Source of the DNA: an uncultured Acetatifactor sp.
Lineage (GTDB): Bacteria; Bacillota; Clostridia; Lachnospirales; Lachnospiraceae
NCBI GenBank assembly: GCA_904501885.1
Contig: CAJGCP010000027.1
Location: forward strand, 1 to 28,165
DNA length: 28,165 nt
Direction of reading: 5' to 3'
Positions 1 to 8,499 of the stretch are shown piece after piece (positions within the stretch are counted from its first letter, which is position 1; each line of letters opens with the position of its first letter). Under the pieces are notes generated by a model that had not been told where the DNA came from, searched no databases, and saw only the letters and a list, made by a program, of their open reading frames with translations. The translations under genes were made by a program, and so were the position numbers.

Positions 1-386
1 AGAGCAAGGCGGCAAAGGAAGCCCTTGGTGATGTTATGGACCAGGTGGTTGATGTGAAGGGTGTGAAACTCTTGGCAACCAGTGTGGACGGCGTGGATAT
101 GAATGGTCTTCGTGATTTGGGTGACCAGTTGAAAGAGAAGTTGGGAGAGGGCGTTATCGTTCTTTTGTCCAATCAGGATGGCAAGGTAAATATCGTGGTT
201 ATGGCTACGGATTCTGCTATGGCAAGTGGCGCCCATGCAGGTAATCTGATCAAAGGCATTGCAGCGCTGGTTGGCGGTGGCGGCGGCGGCCGTCCCAATA
301 TGGCACAGGCGGGCGGCAAGAATCCTGCAGGAATCAAGGATGCGATTGCAGAGGCAAAAACGGTGTTGGAAGGTCAAATCAATTAA
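1..386 (+). CDS. alaS: Alanyl-tRNA synthetase, C-terminal fragment (5' end outside window)
   Basis: The frame is open from the window edge (first full codon at position 3) to TAA at 384-386, giving about 127 residues of a longer protein. The glycine run followed by RPNMAQAGGK is the signature of the DHHA1 domain that ends bacterial AlaRS. This domain helps AlaRS bind tRNA-Ala and position the editing domain. The internal ATG at 36 is not a start, because the frame continues upstream with matching sequence (SKAAKEALGDV). The catalytic and editing domains lie off the window. A free-standing DHHA1 protein would also fit, but the upstream continuity and the neighbouring rpsU make alaS the better reading. 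No convincing terminator lies between this stop and the rpsU promoter. Confidence 0.9.
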   Translation, partial: SKAAKEALGDVMDQVVDVKGVKLLATSVDGVDMNGLRDLGDQLKEKLGEGVIVLLSNQDGKVNIVVMATDSAMASGAHAGNLIKGIAALVGGGGGGRPNMAQAGGKNPAGIKDAIAEAKTVLEGQIN

Positions 387-435
387 CTTTAGCTGTGCAT
401 TTGTTCAAAATAAGTTTTGATTTCATAAAAAACTG

Positions 436-463
436 TTGACGAACGGAAACTTTGTGCTATAAT
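436..463 (+). promoter_or_regulatory. Sigma-A-type promoter of rpsU
   Basis: TTGACG (436-441) and TATAAT (458-463) are separated by 16 bases, and TGC just before the -10 box makes it an extended -10. It lies 80 bases upstream of the rpsU start, so the leader would be about 70 nt. It gives rpsU its own transcription independent of alaS. Confidence 0.8.
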
Positions 464-543
464 ACAATATGTGTGCGAAAGCATAACATAAATAACCCAA
501 ATCAGTCATGTTACTTGAGGGACTGAAGGGAGGTCGGGTAGAG

Positions 544-720
544 ATGTCAAACGTAATCGTAAAAGAAAACGAAACACTGGACAGCGCACTTCGTCGTTTT
601 AAGAGAAGTTGTGCTAAGGCTGGCATTCAGCAGGAGATTCGTAAGCGTGAGCATTACGAGAAGCCTAGCGTAAGACGTAAGAAAAAGTCTGAAGCAGCTA
701 GAAAACGTAAATATAACTAA
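544..720 (+). CDS. rpsU: 30S ribosomal protein S21
   Basis: This 58-residue, very basic protein starts MSNVIVKENETLDSALRRFK and ends in a Lys/Arg-rich tail, which is the standard length and pattern of bS21. S21 sits on the 30S platform near the 3' end of 16S rRNA and assists initiation. The start at 544 is chosen because the conserved N-terminus begins there and AAGGGAGG (526-533) lies about 10 bases upstream. An in-frame ATG at 508 would add 12 residues that do not belong to the family. The gene has its own promoter upstream and a strong terminator eight bases after the stop, so it appears monocistronic. Confidence 0.97.
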   Translation: MSNVIVKENETLDSALRRFKRSCAKAGIQQEIRKREHYEKPSVRRKKKSEAARKRKYN

Positions 721-727
721 GTAGCAG

Positions 728-757
728 ACCCCGGTAGATTACCGGGGTTTGTTTTTT
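728..757 (+). terminator. Rho-independent terminator after rpsU
   Basis: A perfect 9-bp stem (ACCCCGGTA at 728-736 with TACCGGGGT at 740-748) closes a GAT loop and is followed by TTGTTTTTT. It ends the rpsU transcript. Confidence 0.93.
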
Positions 758-767
758 GTAGTTCAAA

Positions 768-795
768 TTGCTAGATAAATTTGGCGCTATAGATA
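768..795 (+). promoter_or_regulatory. Weak candidate promoter for the carboxypeptidase gene
   Basis: TTGCTA (768-773) and TAGATA (790-795) are 16 bases apart, just downstream of the rpsU terminator. Some promoter is needed here because the terminator isolates the gene at 857, but the match is weak. I saw no clear sporulation-type promoter instead. Confidence 0.3.
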
Positions 796-856
796 CCGTT
801 TCATATTTTTGGCCATTACTTCATATCTTTTTTTAAGAAAATGTTAGGTTAATTAT

Positions 857-2038
857 ATGAAAAATCCACATTATTCAATTATTCATCAGTTCATAGTGTC
901 ATTTGTGCTTTTCTGTGTTGTATTTATTTCATGGAAAACACCGGTGACCCATGCTGAAGTTACAATTCAGACTCCATCTGCAATCTTGATAGAAAGTTCT
1001 ACAGGTAAAGTAATCTATGAATTGAATGCTTCTGAAAGAAAGAGTCCGGCAAGTATCACGAAAATCATGACACTGTTACTTACTTTTGAAGCAATAGATA
1101 CCGGACGGGCGGATTTGACAGACGATGTGATCACCAGCGAATATGCCAGTTCCATGGGGGGCTCCCAGGTGTTTCTTGCCCAAGGGGAGGTACAATCATT
1201 GGATACCATGATCAAATGTATCGCTGTGGCTTCCGGTAATGATGCATCTGTTGCGGTTGCTGAGCACATTGCAGGCAGTGAAGAAGCCTTTGTGGCCAAG
1301 ATGAACGAAAAGGCAAAGGCACTGGGGATGGCAAACACGCATTTTGAAGACTGTTGTGGGTTGAGTGATTCGGATGGACATTATACCACAGCAAAGGATG
1401 TCTCGATTATGTCCAGGGAATTAATTACCAAATATCCGGAAGTGTTGAAATATACCACCATTTGGATGGAGCCCATTACCCATGTAACCCCCCAGGGAAC
1501 CTCGGAGTTTATGCTGAGCAGTACCAATCGGCTGTTGAAACAATATCAATGGGCAACGGGATTAAAGACCGGGTCTACGGATAAGGCCAAGTATTGTCTG
1601 GCGGCCACAGCTTCTAAGGACGGGATGGAGTTGATTGCTGTGGTGATGGGCGCACCTGACCCTAAAACGAGATTTTCTGACGCCCAGACGCTTTTGACCC
1701 ATGGTTATAATGTGAGCAAACTGTTTGTAGAAGAAGAAAATCCTAATCTTCCTCTGATGCCTGTGGACAGAGGGGTGATGGAAGAGTGTGGATTGAAAAT
1801 CCAGGTTCCGTTCCGGTATTTGGATGTGGAAGGGAACGATTTGTCGGCTATGGAACGCAGGTTGGAATTGCCGGGAAAAATCATGGCGCCCGTTGCGTTA
1901 AACCAGCCCATTGGTGTGATGAAATATTATCTGGGAGGGAAGTGCTTGGGAGAGGTACCGGTGGTTGCTGCGTCCGAGATTGAACGAGCAAAATATTTTG
2001 ATTATGTGAAGAAAATATTTCACGAATTACTTTTATAA
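857..2038 (+). CDS. D-alanyl-D-alanine carboxypeptidase (penicillin-binding protein 5/DacF family)
   Basis: This 393-residue exported serine peptidase removes the terminal D-Ala from peptidoglycan pentapeptides outside the membrane. It has a hydrophobic N-terminal segment (residues 11-26) and a plausible signal-peptidase site after THA at 33. All three active-site motifs are present: SITK at 66-69 (nucleophile Ser66), SGN at 126-128 and KTG at 237-239. The region after about 300 fits the beta-rich PBP5 C-terminal domain, and the last residues could form the usual amphipathic membrane helix. The ribosome-binding site is poor (TTAGG), so translation may be modest. Closeness to scpAB resembles Bacillus, where a dac gene lies near scpAB. 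Whether it is the vegetative or a sporulation-type enzyme cannot be told from the sequence. Confidence 0.93.
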   Translation: MKNPHYSIIHQFIVSFVLFCVVFISWKTPVTHAEVTIQTPSAILIESSTGKVIYELNASERKSPASITKIMTLLLTFEAIDTGRADLTDDVITSEYASSMGGSQVFLAQGEVQSLDTMIKCIAVASGNDASVAVAEHIAGSEEAFVAKMNEKAKALGMANTHFEDCCGLSDSDGHYTTAKDVSIMSRELITKYPEVLKYTTIWMEPITHVTPQGTSEFMLSSTNRLLKQYQWATGLKTGSTDKAKYCLAATASKDGMELIAVVMGAPDPKTRFSDAQTLLTHGYNVSKLFVEEENPNLPLMPVDRGVMEECGLKIQVPFRYLDVEGNDLSAMERRLELPGKIMAPVALNQPIGVMKYYLGGKCLGEVPVVAASEIERAKYFDYVKKIFHELLL

Positions 2039-2059
2039 ATAGAATGTTTATGGTATAAT
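2031..2059 (+). promoter_or_regulatory. Probable promoter of the metallophosphoesterase-scpAB group
   Basis: TATAAT (2054-2059) is preceded by TGG, making an extended -10. The best -35 at 17 bases is TTTTAT (2031-2036), overlapping the stop codon of the carboxypeptidase gene. The -10 is strong and the -35 weak. Confidence 0.55.
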
Positions 2060-2105
2060 CATAGGAAACTCCGAAAATTAATTTTCGCATGTAGGAGCAT
2101 CTGTT

Positions 2106-2966
2106 ATGTGGGATATTATGATTACCATATTTGTGATTTGTGCAGTAGTATTGCTTTGGGTTATTTTATTTGATACAAACCGTTTTGTTGTACGCAGGCA
2201 TTCTGTTTGCAACCCTAAGATTCTTAAGTCTTGCAGGGCAGTGGTGTTGTCTGACTTACATAATAAAAAATATGGTAAGGACAATGCGATTCTGCTGTCC
2301 GCCATACGTGACTTGCAACCGGATATCATCTTGATTGCGGGAGATATGGTAACTTCCAGAAAAAAAGCACCTACTGAAGACGCGGTAAAATTGTTGTATC
2401 AGTTATCTGAAGAATTTCCTATCTATTATGGAGTTGGAAATCACGAACACCGTTTGTTTCATAAAGCAGAAAAGTATGGTTCTGTAGGAACAGATTATTT
2501 GTCTGCGCTGGCAGAGAAAGAGATTGTGCCAATTTGCAATAGTTCTAAAGAGATAGCAGAGTGTAATATTCGGATTTGGGGACTTGATATAGAAGGAACT
2601 TATTACGAAAGATTCCAAAGTAAGACCATGGATGTGGACTACGTGAAAGGGCTTCTTGGAGAACCGGATGCCACATGTTTTAACATTCTCTTGGCACACA
2701 ATCCAGACTATTTCCCGGTATATGCCGGGTGGGGGGCTGATCTTACGGTGTCAGGACATGTGCATGGCGGTATCGTGAAGGTGCCCTTTGTGAACAAGGG
2801 ATTTATTTCCCCTACCTTTGCACTGTTCCCTAAATATGATGGCGGAGTGTTTTATGAGAAGGACGCTCAAATGGTGTTGAGCAGAGGGCTTGGCACACAT
2901 ACCCTGCCGGTGCGTGTATTTAATCCGGGAGAGTTGTGGTGTGTTGAGTTTACACCCCAAGAGTAA
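2106..2966 (+). CDS. Membrane-anchored calcineurin-like metallophosphoesterase (YkuE-type)
   Basis: This 286-residue protein has one N-terminal membrane helix (about residues 5-22) and then a full set of metallophosphoesterase motifs: DLH (Asp50, His52), GD (Asp80), GNHE (Asn112, His113), a lone His198 in LAHNPD, and GHVHGG (His218, His220). These bind the two-metal centre that hydrolyses phosphoesters. The layout matches the YkuE/YaeI subgroup, some members of which act on phospholipid-type substrates. The substrate here cannot be predicted. The start at 2106 has TAGGAG (2092-2097) eight bases upstream. It is followed by scpA after 57 bases and probably shares its transcript. Confidence 0.88.
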   Translation: MWDIMITIFVICAVVLLWVILFDTNRFVVRRHSVCNPKILKSCRAVVLSDLHNKKYGKDNAILLSAIRDLQPDIILIAGDMVTSRKKAPTEDAVKLLYQLSEEFPIYYGVGNHEHRLFHKAEKYGSVGTDYLSALAEKEIVPICNSSKEIAECNIRIWGLDIEGTYYERFQSKTMDVDYVKGLLGEPDATCFNILLAHNPDYFPVYAGWGADLTVSGHVHGGIVKVPFVNKGFISPTFALFPKYDGGVFYEKDAQMVLSRGLGTHTLPVRVFNPGELWCVEFTPQE

Positions 2967-3023
2967 TTGTACAAGAAGTGATTCGTTAAGATTTCATAGA
3001 CTGAAAACAGAAAGGTACGTAAG

Positions 3024-3764
3024 ATGGCAATACCTGTTAAATTGGAAGTGTTTGAAGGTCCCTTGGATCTTTTGCTTCATCTGATAGACAAGAATAAAGT
3101 GGATATTTATGATATTCCGATTGTTGAGATTACAGAACAATACTTGGAATATATTAAACAGATGCAGACCCAGGACATGAACATTATGAGTGAGTTCTTA
3201 GTGATGGCTGCCACGTTGATAGATATCAAATGTCGTATGTTGCTTCCTGCCCAAGAGGAGGAAGAGGGAGAAGAAGACCCTAGAGCCGAATTGGTGCAGA
3301 AGTTATTGGAATATAAGATGTATAAATATATGTCCACAGAGCTTCGCGATCGTCAGGTGGATGCGGCCAAGAATCTATATCGAGAACAAAACATTCCTGC
3401 TGAAGTGGCTGCCTATAGGCAACCTTTGGACTATGAGGAATTGATTGGTGACATGGATCTGACCAAACTGCATGAGGTATTTAAATCCATTGTCCGCAAA
3501 CAGGAGGATAAAATCGATCCCATCAGAAGCCAGTACGGCAATATCCAAAAAGAAGAGATTGACATGGAGGCCAAGGCACTGTTTGTAGAGGCCTATGCCA
3601 GAGAGCATAGGGAGTTTAGCTTCAGAAAGTTATTAGAGAAGCAAACCAGCAGAATGGAGTTGATTGTGACCTTCCTCATTATTCTGGAAATGATGAAGAC
3701 GGGTAAGATATCTATTAGCCAGAAGGAAATATTTGATGATATTATTATTACATCGAATGTATAA
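3024..3764 (+). CDS. scpA: Segregation and condensation protein A
   Basis: This 246-residue kleisin joins the SMC ATPase heads and carries ScpB, forming the chromosome-organising condensin. The N-terminus (IPVKLEVFEGPLDLLLHLI, residues 3-21) is the conserved ScpA N-domain that contacts the SMC neck. An acidic segment near 78-88 is a typical linker, and the C-terminal 80 residues fit the winged helix that contacts the SMC head. Length is normal for the family. AAAGG (3011-3015) precedes the ATG. scpB follows after 44 bases, the usual gene pair. SMC itself is not in the window. Confidence 0.96.
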   Translation: MAIPVKLEVFEGPLDLLLHLIDKNKVDIYDIPIVEITEQYLEYIKQMQTQDMNIMSEFLVMAATLIDIKCRMLLPAQEEEEGEEDPRAELVQKLLEYKMYKYMSTELRDRQVDAAKNLYREQNIPAEVAAYRQPLDYEELIGDMDLTKLHEVFKSIVRKQEDKIDPIRSQYGNIQKEEIDMEAKALFVEAYAREHREFSFRKLLEKQTSRMELIVTFLIILEMMKTGKISISQKEIFDDIIITSNV

Positions 3765-3808
3765 CCGACAAGGGATGCAACAGAGAATAGGATAAGAAGG
3801 ATACATAA

Positions 3809-4378
3809 ATGGAAAGAACAAAAGCAAAAGCAGTGATTGAATCCATCCTGTTTACGATGGGAGATACAGTAGAAATCAGCCGGTTGGCAGAAGTGATAGA
3901 AGAAGATGTGAGAACCACAAAATCTATCTTAAAGGAATTACAGGAAAAATATGAGCAGGAGGATAGTGGTATTGCACTTGCTCAATTTGAAACTGCTGTG
4001 CAGTTATGTACTAAGGCTGAAATGTATGAATACCTGATAAAAATTGCAAAACAACCCAGAAAGATTACCTTGACCGACACGGTGATTGAAACCCTGTCCA
4101 TCATTGCTTACAAGCAACCGGTGACAAGAGCAGAGATTGAACGGGTACGAGGTGTAAGCTGTGACCATGCTATCAATAAATTGTTGGAATATGACCTGAT
4201 TACAGAGCTTGGCAGATTGGATGCCCCCGGCAGACCCCTTCTATTTGGCACCACGGAACAGTTTTTGCGTAGCTTCGGTGTGAAGAGTTTGGAGGAACTG
4301 CCTGAGATGAATCCTGTGCAGGTAGAAGAATTTAAACAACAGGCAGAAGCAGAAATTCAACTCCAATTGGACATTTAA
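3809..4378 (+). CDS. scpB: Segregation and condensation protein B
   Basis: This 189-residue ScpB is the partner of the preceding kleisin. It has two winged-helix domains, roughly residues 5-85 and 90-165. The family block ETLSIIAYKQPVTRAEIE is at about residues 94-111 and the GRPLLFGTT block at about 141-149. ScpB dimers bind the middle of ScpA and regulate SMC ATPase cycling. AGAAGG (3795-3800) lies eight bases before the ATG. The gene ends 74 bases before a strong terminator, which closes the group. Confidence 0.96.
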   Translation: MERTKAKAVIESILFTMGDTVEISRLAEVIEEDVRTTKSILKELQEKYEQEDSGIALAQFETAVQLCTKAEMYEYLIKIAKQPRKITLTDTVIETLSIIAYKQPVTRAEIERVRGVSCDHAINKLLEYDLITELGRLDAPGRPLLFGTTEQFLRSFGVKSLEELPEMNPVQVEEFKQQAEAEIQLQLDI

Positions 4379-4452
4379 TCTGATATTTGTGCCGGGATGT
4401 GATGACAGCATAATTGTATACAAGTATTAAATGGAAAAACTTTGAAAAAAAT

Positions 4453-4482
4453 GCAATTCGCTCTTTGCGGATTGCTTTTTTT
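4453..4482 (+). terminator. Rho-independent terminator after scpB
   Basis: GCAATTCGC (4453-4461) pairs with GCGGATTGC (4467-4475), nine pairs with one G-U, around a TCTTT loop, followed by seven T residues. It separates scpAB from the decarboxylase operon. Confidence 0.88.
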
Positions 4483-4492
4483 GTGGTATACT
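4465..4492 (+). promoter_or_regulatory. Promoter of the decarboxylase operon, overlapping the scpB terminator
   Basis: TTGCGG (4465-4470) and TATACT (4487-4492) are 16 bases apart. TGG before the -10 makes it an extended -10 (TGGTATACT). The -35 lies inside the loop and right arm of the upstream terminator. The leader before the first gene would be about 90 nt, and I see no known riboswitch in it. Confidence 0.65.
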
Positions 4493-4589
4493 ATGTGAGA
4501 ATTTAATGATGGGGGAATTTGTGATTTTTTCAGATTCCCCGGCATCTTTAAATATTCGTATCATCTACTAAAATGGAGGACATGAAAGC

Positions 4590-6020
4590 ATGAGTATTAC
4601 ATCCAAAGCGAGTCAAAGAATTCAATCTTTGCTCGATGCAAACAGCTTTGTTGAAATCGGCGGCATGATTACTGCAAGAGCCACAGATTTCAATATGAAC
4701 CCCAGCGAAACACCCTCTGACGGATGTGTGACCGGTTATGGTGTGATCGAAGGAAAAGCCGTGTATGTGTACAGCCAGGATGCTTCCGTGATGAACGGAA
4801 CCGTCGGCGAAATGCACGCAAAGAAAATTGCAAATCTTTATGATTTGGCAATGAAGACAGGCGCACCTGTGATTGGCCTGATTGATTCTGCAGGTTTGAG
4901 ACTGCAGGAATCCACCGACGCTTTGAATGCGTTTGGTACCATTTATGCAAAGCAGGCTATGGCCAGTGGTGTGATCCCTCAGATTACCGCAGTGATGGGT
5001 AATTGTGGCGGCGGATTGGCACTGTTCCCTACTTTGACAGATTTTACATTTATGGAGGCAAATAACGGTAAATTGTTCGTCAATGCACCCAACGCATTGG
5101 ATGGAAACACCGTAGAGAAGTGCGACACTGCTTCTGCAGCATTCCAGTCCGAAGAGAGTGGCATCGTGGATGTAGTTGCAGATGAGGCGACCATCCTTGC
5201 AGAAATTAGAAGATTGGTTTCTTTCCTTCCCTGCAATAATGGCGAAGGTAGCGATATTGTGGATTGCACCGATGATTTGAACCGTGTAAATCCCGAAATC
5301 GCAGGTTGTAAGGGTGATACTGCTGTGGCACTTGCAATTATGGCTGACAATAATAATTTCTTTGAGTTGAAGGCAAATTATGGAAAAGATATGGTAGTAG
5401 GTTTCCTGAAATTGGACGGTGTAACTGTTGGTGCAGTGGCAAACCGTAGTGAAATTTTAGGTGCTGATGGTACTGTGGCAGAAAAGATGGATGCAGTATT
5501 GTCCAAGCAGGGTTGCGAGAAGGCAGCTGATTTTGTGAATTTCTGTGACGCATACGATATCCCTGTTTTGACATTGACCAATGTAAAGGGTTATAAGGCT
5601 ACCATGTGTTCTGAAAAGGGCATCGCAAAAGCTGCTGCTAAATTGACTTATGCATTTGCAAATGCAACAGTTCCTAAGGTGAATGTTATTGTGGACAAGG
5701 CATTTGGAACCGCAGCCATTGCTATGAATTCCAAAGCCGTTGGTGCAGATATTACCATTTGCTGGCCCGATGCACAAATCGGAACCATGGACAGCAAACT
5801 GGCTGCTAAGATTATGTATGATGGCGAGAGCGCTGAAGTACTAAAAGAGAAGGCAGCTGAATATGAAGCATTGCAGCTTTCTGCAACAAGTGCTGCAAGG
5901 AGAGGATATGTGGATCAGATCATAGATGCTGCCAACACAAGAAAATATGTGATTGGTGCATTTGAGATGCTCTTCACCAAAAGTGAAGACCGTCCCTTCA
6001 AAAAGCACGGAACAGTATAA
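4590..6020 (+). CDS. Carboxyltransferase subunit, acyl-CoA type (MmdA/12S-like, divergent)
   Basis: This 476-residue protein has the two crotonase-like halves of biotin-dependent carboxyltransferases (methylmalonyl-CoA decarboxylase alpha, propionyl-CoA carboxylase beta, transcarboxylase 12S). Such enzymes move carboxyl between an acyl-CoA and carrier-bound biotin. Family landmarks are recognisable but altered: SAGLRLQES (100-108) stands where SGGARIQEG is usual, GNCGGG (137-142) corresponds to the first oxyanion loop, and KAFGTAA (370-376) stands where KAYGGAY is usual. It is somewhat shorter than typical MmdA (about 510-520). The acyl-CoA substrate is therefore uncertain. The start at 4590 has GGAGG at 4575-4579; the ATG at 4582 is too close to it. 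This is the first gene of a five-gene same-strand unit whose other members are sodium-pump decarboxylase subunits. Confidence 0.85.
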   Translation: MSITSKASQRIQSLLDANSFVEIGGMITARATDFNMNPSETPSDGCVTGYGVIEGKAVYVYSQDASVMNGTVGEMHAKKIANLYDLAMKTGAPVIGLIDSAGLRLQESTDALNAFGTIYAKQAMASGVIPQITAVMGNCGGGLALFPTLTDFTFMEANNGKLFVNAPNALDGNTVEKCDTASAAFQSEESGIVDVVADEATILAEIRRLVSFLPCNNGEGSDIVDCTDDLNRVNPEIAGCKGDTAVALAIMADNNNFFELKANYGKDMVVGFLKLDGVTVGAVANRSEILGADGTVAEKMDAVLSKQGCEKAADFVNFCDAYDIPVLTLTNVKGYKATMCSEKGIAKAAAKLTYAFANATVPKVNVIVDKAFGTAAIAMNSKAVGADITICWPDAQIGTMDSKLAAKIMYDGESAEVLKEKAAEYEALQLSATSAARRGYVDQIIDAANTRKYVIGAFEMLFTKSEDRPFKKHGTV

Positions 6021-6037
6021 GAAAGGGTGATTATATT

Positions 6038-6826
6038 ATGAAGAAAATTACAACTTTACTAAGTATGATTGCCTTTGTGGTATGCTTGACCGGCTGTAGT
6101 GGCGAACAAGCTCAGATGACTCAATACGAACAGGCGAAAATAGAATACGCGACGCAGGTCGCAGCAACCAAGTTTGTTCCCTATTTAGCTAGTGTGGTAG
6201 GGACACAGGATGCTGAGATGATTGCTGAATACACGCCTGAAGAAGTTGAAGTTCTCACCGGACAACAACAGGAATTAAATGTAGACGGTTATGGAATGAA
6301 AGCTGCACTTATTTCTTTTGAATCCGGCTTAGAGGCAATCGGGGAGATTACTGCCATTGGCGAAGTGTCGGCAGTAATTGACCATAAAGAAATCATCGTG
6401 GATGTAAATGTGGAAGGAACAAAGAAAAATGCGGTAGCACAGTTGATTCTGACCAATGATATGTTCATGAAAATGAAATCTGCCGCGCTAAATCCCATCG
6501 ATACTTTCGAAGAATCTATGGCGAAGGCGGGTATGAATACTTTGATTGGAATGGGCTCTGTATTTGCAGTGTTGATTCTGATTAGTTTGATTATTTCCTG
6601 TTTGGGATTGCTTTCCGGTACCGGAAAGAAGCAGAAATCTGCGCCTGCTGCAAAGCCTTCAGCACCCAGTGTGGCTCCTGTGGCAGCACCTGTTGTATCG
6701 GCGCAACCCAATCTGGCATCAGATTTAGAATTAATAGCAGTGATTGCTGCTGCAATAGCAGCCTATGAAGGTGCTACATCTACAGATGGTTTTGTAGTAC
6801 GTTCAATCAGAAAAAGAGCATTTTAA
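6038..6826 (+). CDS. Lipoprotein with OadG-like membrane segment, decarboxylase small subunit
   Basis: This 262-residue protein starts with a lipoprotein signal (MKKITTLLSM..., lipobox LTGC with Cys20). An extracytoplasmic stretch of about 145 residues follows, then one membrane helix (about 168-193), a Lys/Pro/Ala-rich linker (196-226) and a short C-terminal block with DGFVVRSIRK. Helix, Pro/Ala linker and short tail are the architecture of OadG/MmdD, the small subunit that anchors and assembles sodium-pump decarboxylases. The lipid-anchored outer domain is an extra not found in classical OadG. I do not recognise its fold with certainty. It lies 17 bases after the carboxyltransferase gene and 18 before the biotin carrier gene. 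AAAGGGTG (6022-6029) precedes the ATG. Role as the pump's small subunit is inferred from architecture and position. Confidence 0.78.
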   Translation: MKKITTLLSMIAFVVCLTGCSGEQAQMTQYEQAKIEYATQVAATKFVPYLASVVGTQDAEMIAEYTPEEVEVLTGQQQELNVDGYGMKAALISFESGLEAIGEITAIGEVSAVIDHKEIIVDVNVEGTKKNAVAQLILTNDMFMKMKSAALNPIDTFEESMAKAGMNTLIGMGSVFAVLILISLIISCLGLLSGTGKKQKSAPAAKPSAPSVAPVAAPVVSAQPNLASDLELIAVIAAAIAAYEGATSTDGFVVRSIRKRAF

Positions 6827-6844
6827 TGAATGGAGGAATATGAC

Positions 6845-7237
6845 ATGAAGAATTATACAATTACCGTAAACGGAACAGTATATGATGTAGTAGTAGAGGA
6901 AGGTGCCGGTGTAGCTGCGCCTGCAGCAAGACCTGCAGCACCTGTAGCGCCCGTTGCGGCTCCCGCGCCTGTAGCAGCTCCCGCTCCCGCAGCAGCTCCT
7001 GCTGCTCCTGCCGGTGCAGCAGGTGGTATCAATGTAGAGGCCGGTGCAGCAGGTAAGATCTTCAAGATTGAGAAGAAGGTTGGCGATGCTGTAAAGAAGG
7101 GTGACGCTGTAATTATTTTGGAAGCTATGAAGATGGAGATCCCTGTAGTTGCTCCTGAAGATGGTACTGTTGCAAGCATCAATGTAGCAGTTGGAGAGAT
7201 GGTAGAAGCAGGCGCAGTTCTTGCGACCATGAACTAA
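6845..7237 (+). CDS. Biotin carboxyl carrier subunit of the decarboxylase
   Basis: This 130-residue protein has a short N-terminal beta segment (MKNYTITVNG), a long Ala/Pro linker (about 24-60) and a biotinyl domain (about 62-130). The domain has the EAMKMEIPV motif in which Lys96 is the biotinylated residue. The mobile arm carries carboxybiotin between carboxyltransferase sites and the membrane pump. The start at 6845 is preferred because GGAGGA (6832-6837) lies seven bases upstream. An ATG at 6830 would place the ribosome-binding site inside the gene. It is the only biotin carrier in the operon, so it presumably serves both carboxyltransferases. It matches the 1.3S/MmdC/OadA-C type in size and linker. 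Confidence 0.93.
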   Translation: MKNYTITVNGTVYDVVVEEGAGVAAPAARPAAPVAPVAAPAPVAAPAPAAAPAAPAGAAGGINVEAGAAGKIFKIEKKVGDAVKKGDAVIILEAMKMEIPVVAPEDGTVASINVAVGEMVEAGAVLATMN

Positions 7238-7289
7238 TCTAAAACCATTACTTACTATCATTTAAGAGAACAAAACAGGAGGTCAAAAA

Positions 7290-8441
<1,152 letters not shown>

Positions 8442-8499
8442 ATTAACGGAATGCCGGATAGAACACAATTGAAAATATTATTATGGAGGAAATTCGTAA

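Noticed and set aside
6900..7025. Repetitive GCAGCTCC/CCTGTAGC units that look like a tandem repeat
   Set aside because: They encode the Ala/Pro linker normal for biotin carrier proteins. The repeat follows from protein composition.
6853..7230. A 125-codon Ala/Thr-rich frame on the - strand opposite the biotin carrier
   Set aside because: Repetitive Ala/Pro codons in the carrier linker read antisense as a low-complexity protein. There is no start context.
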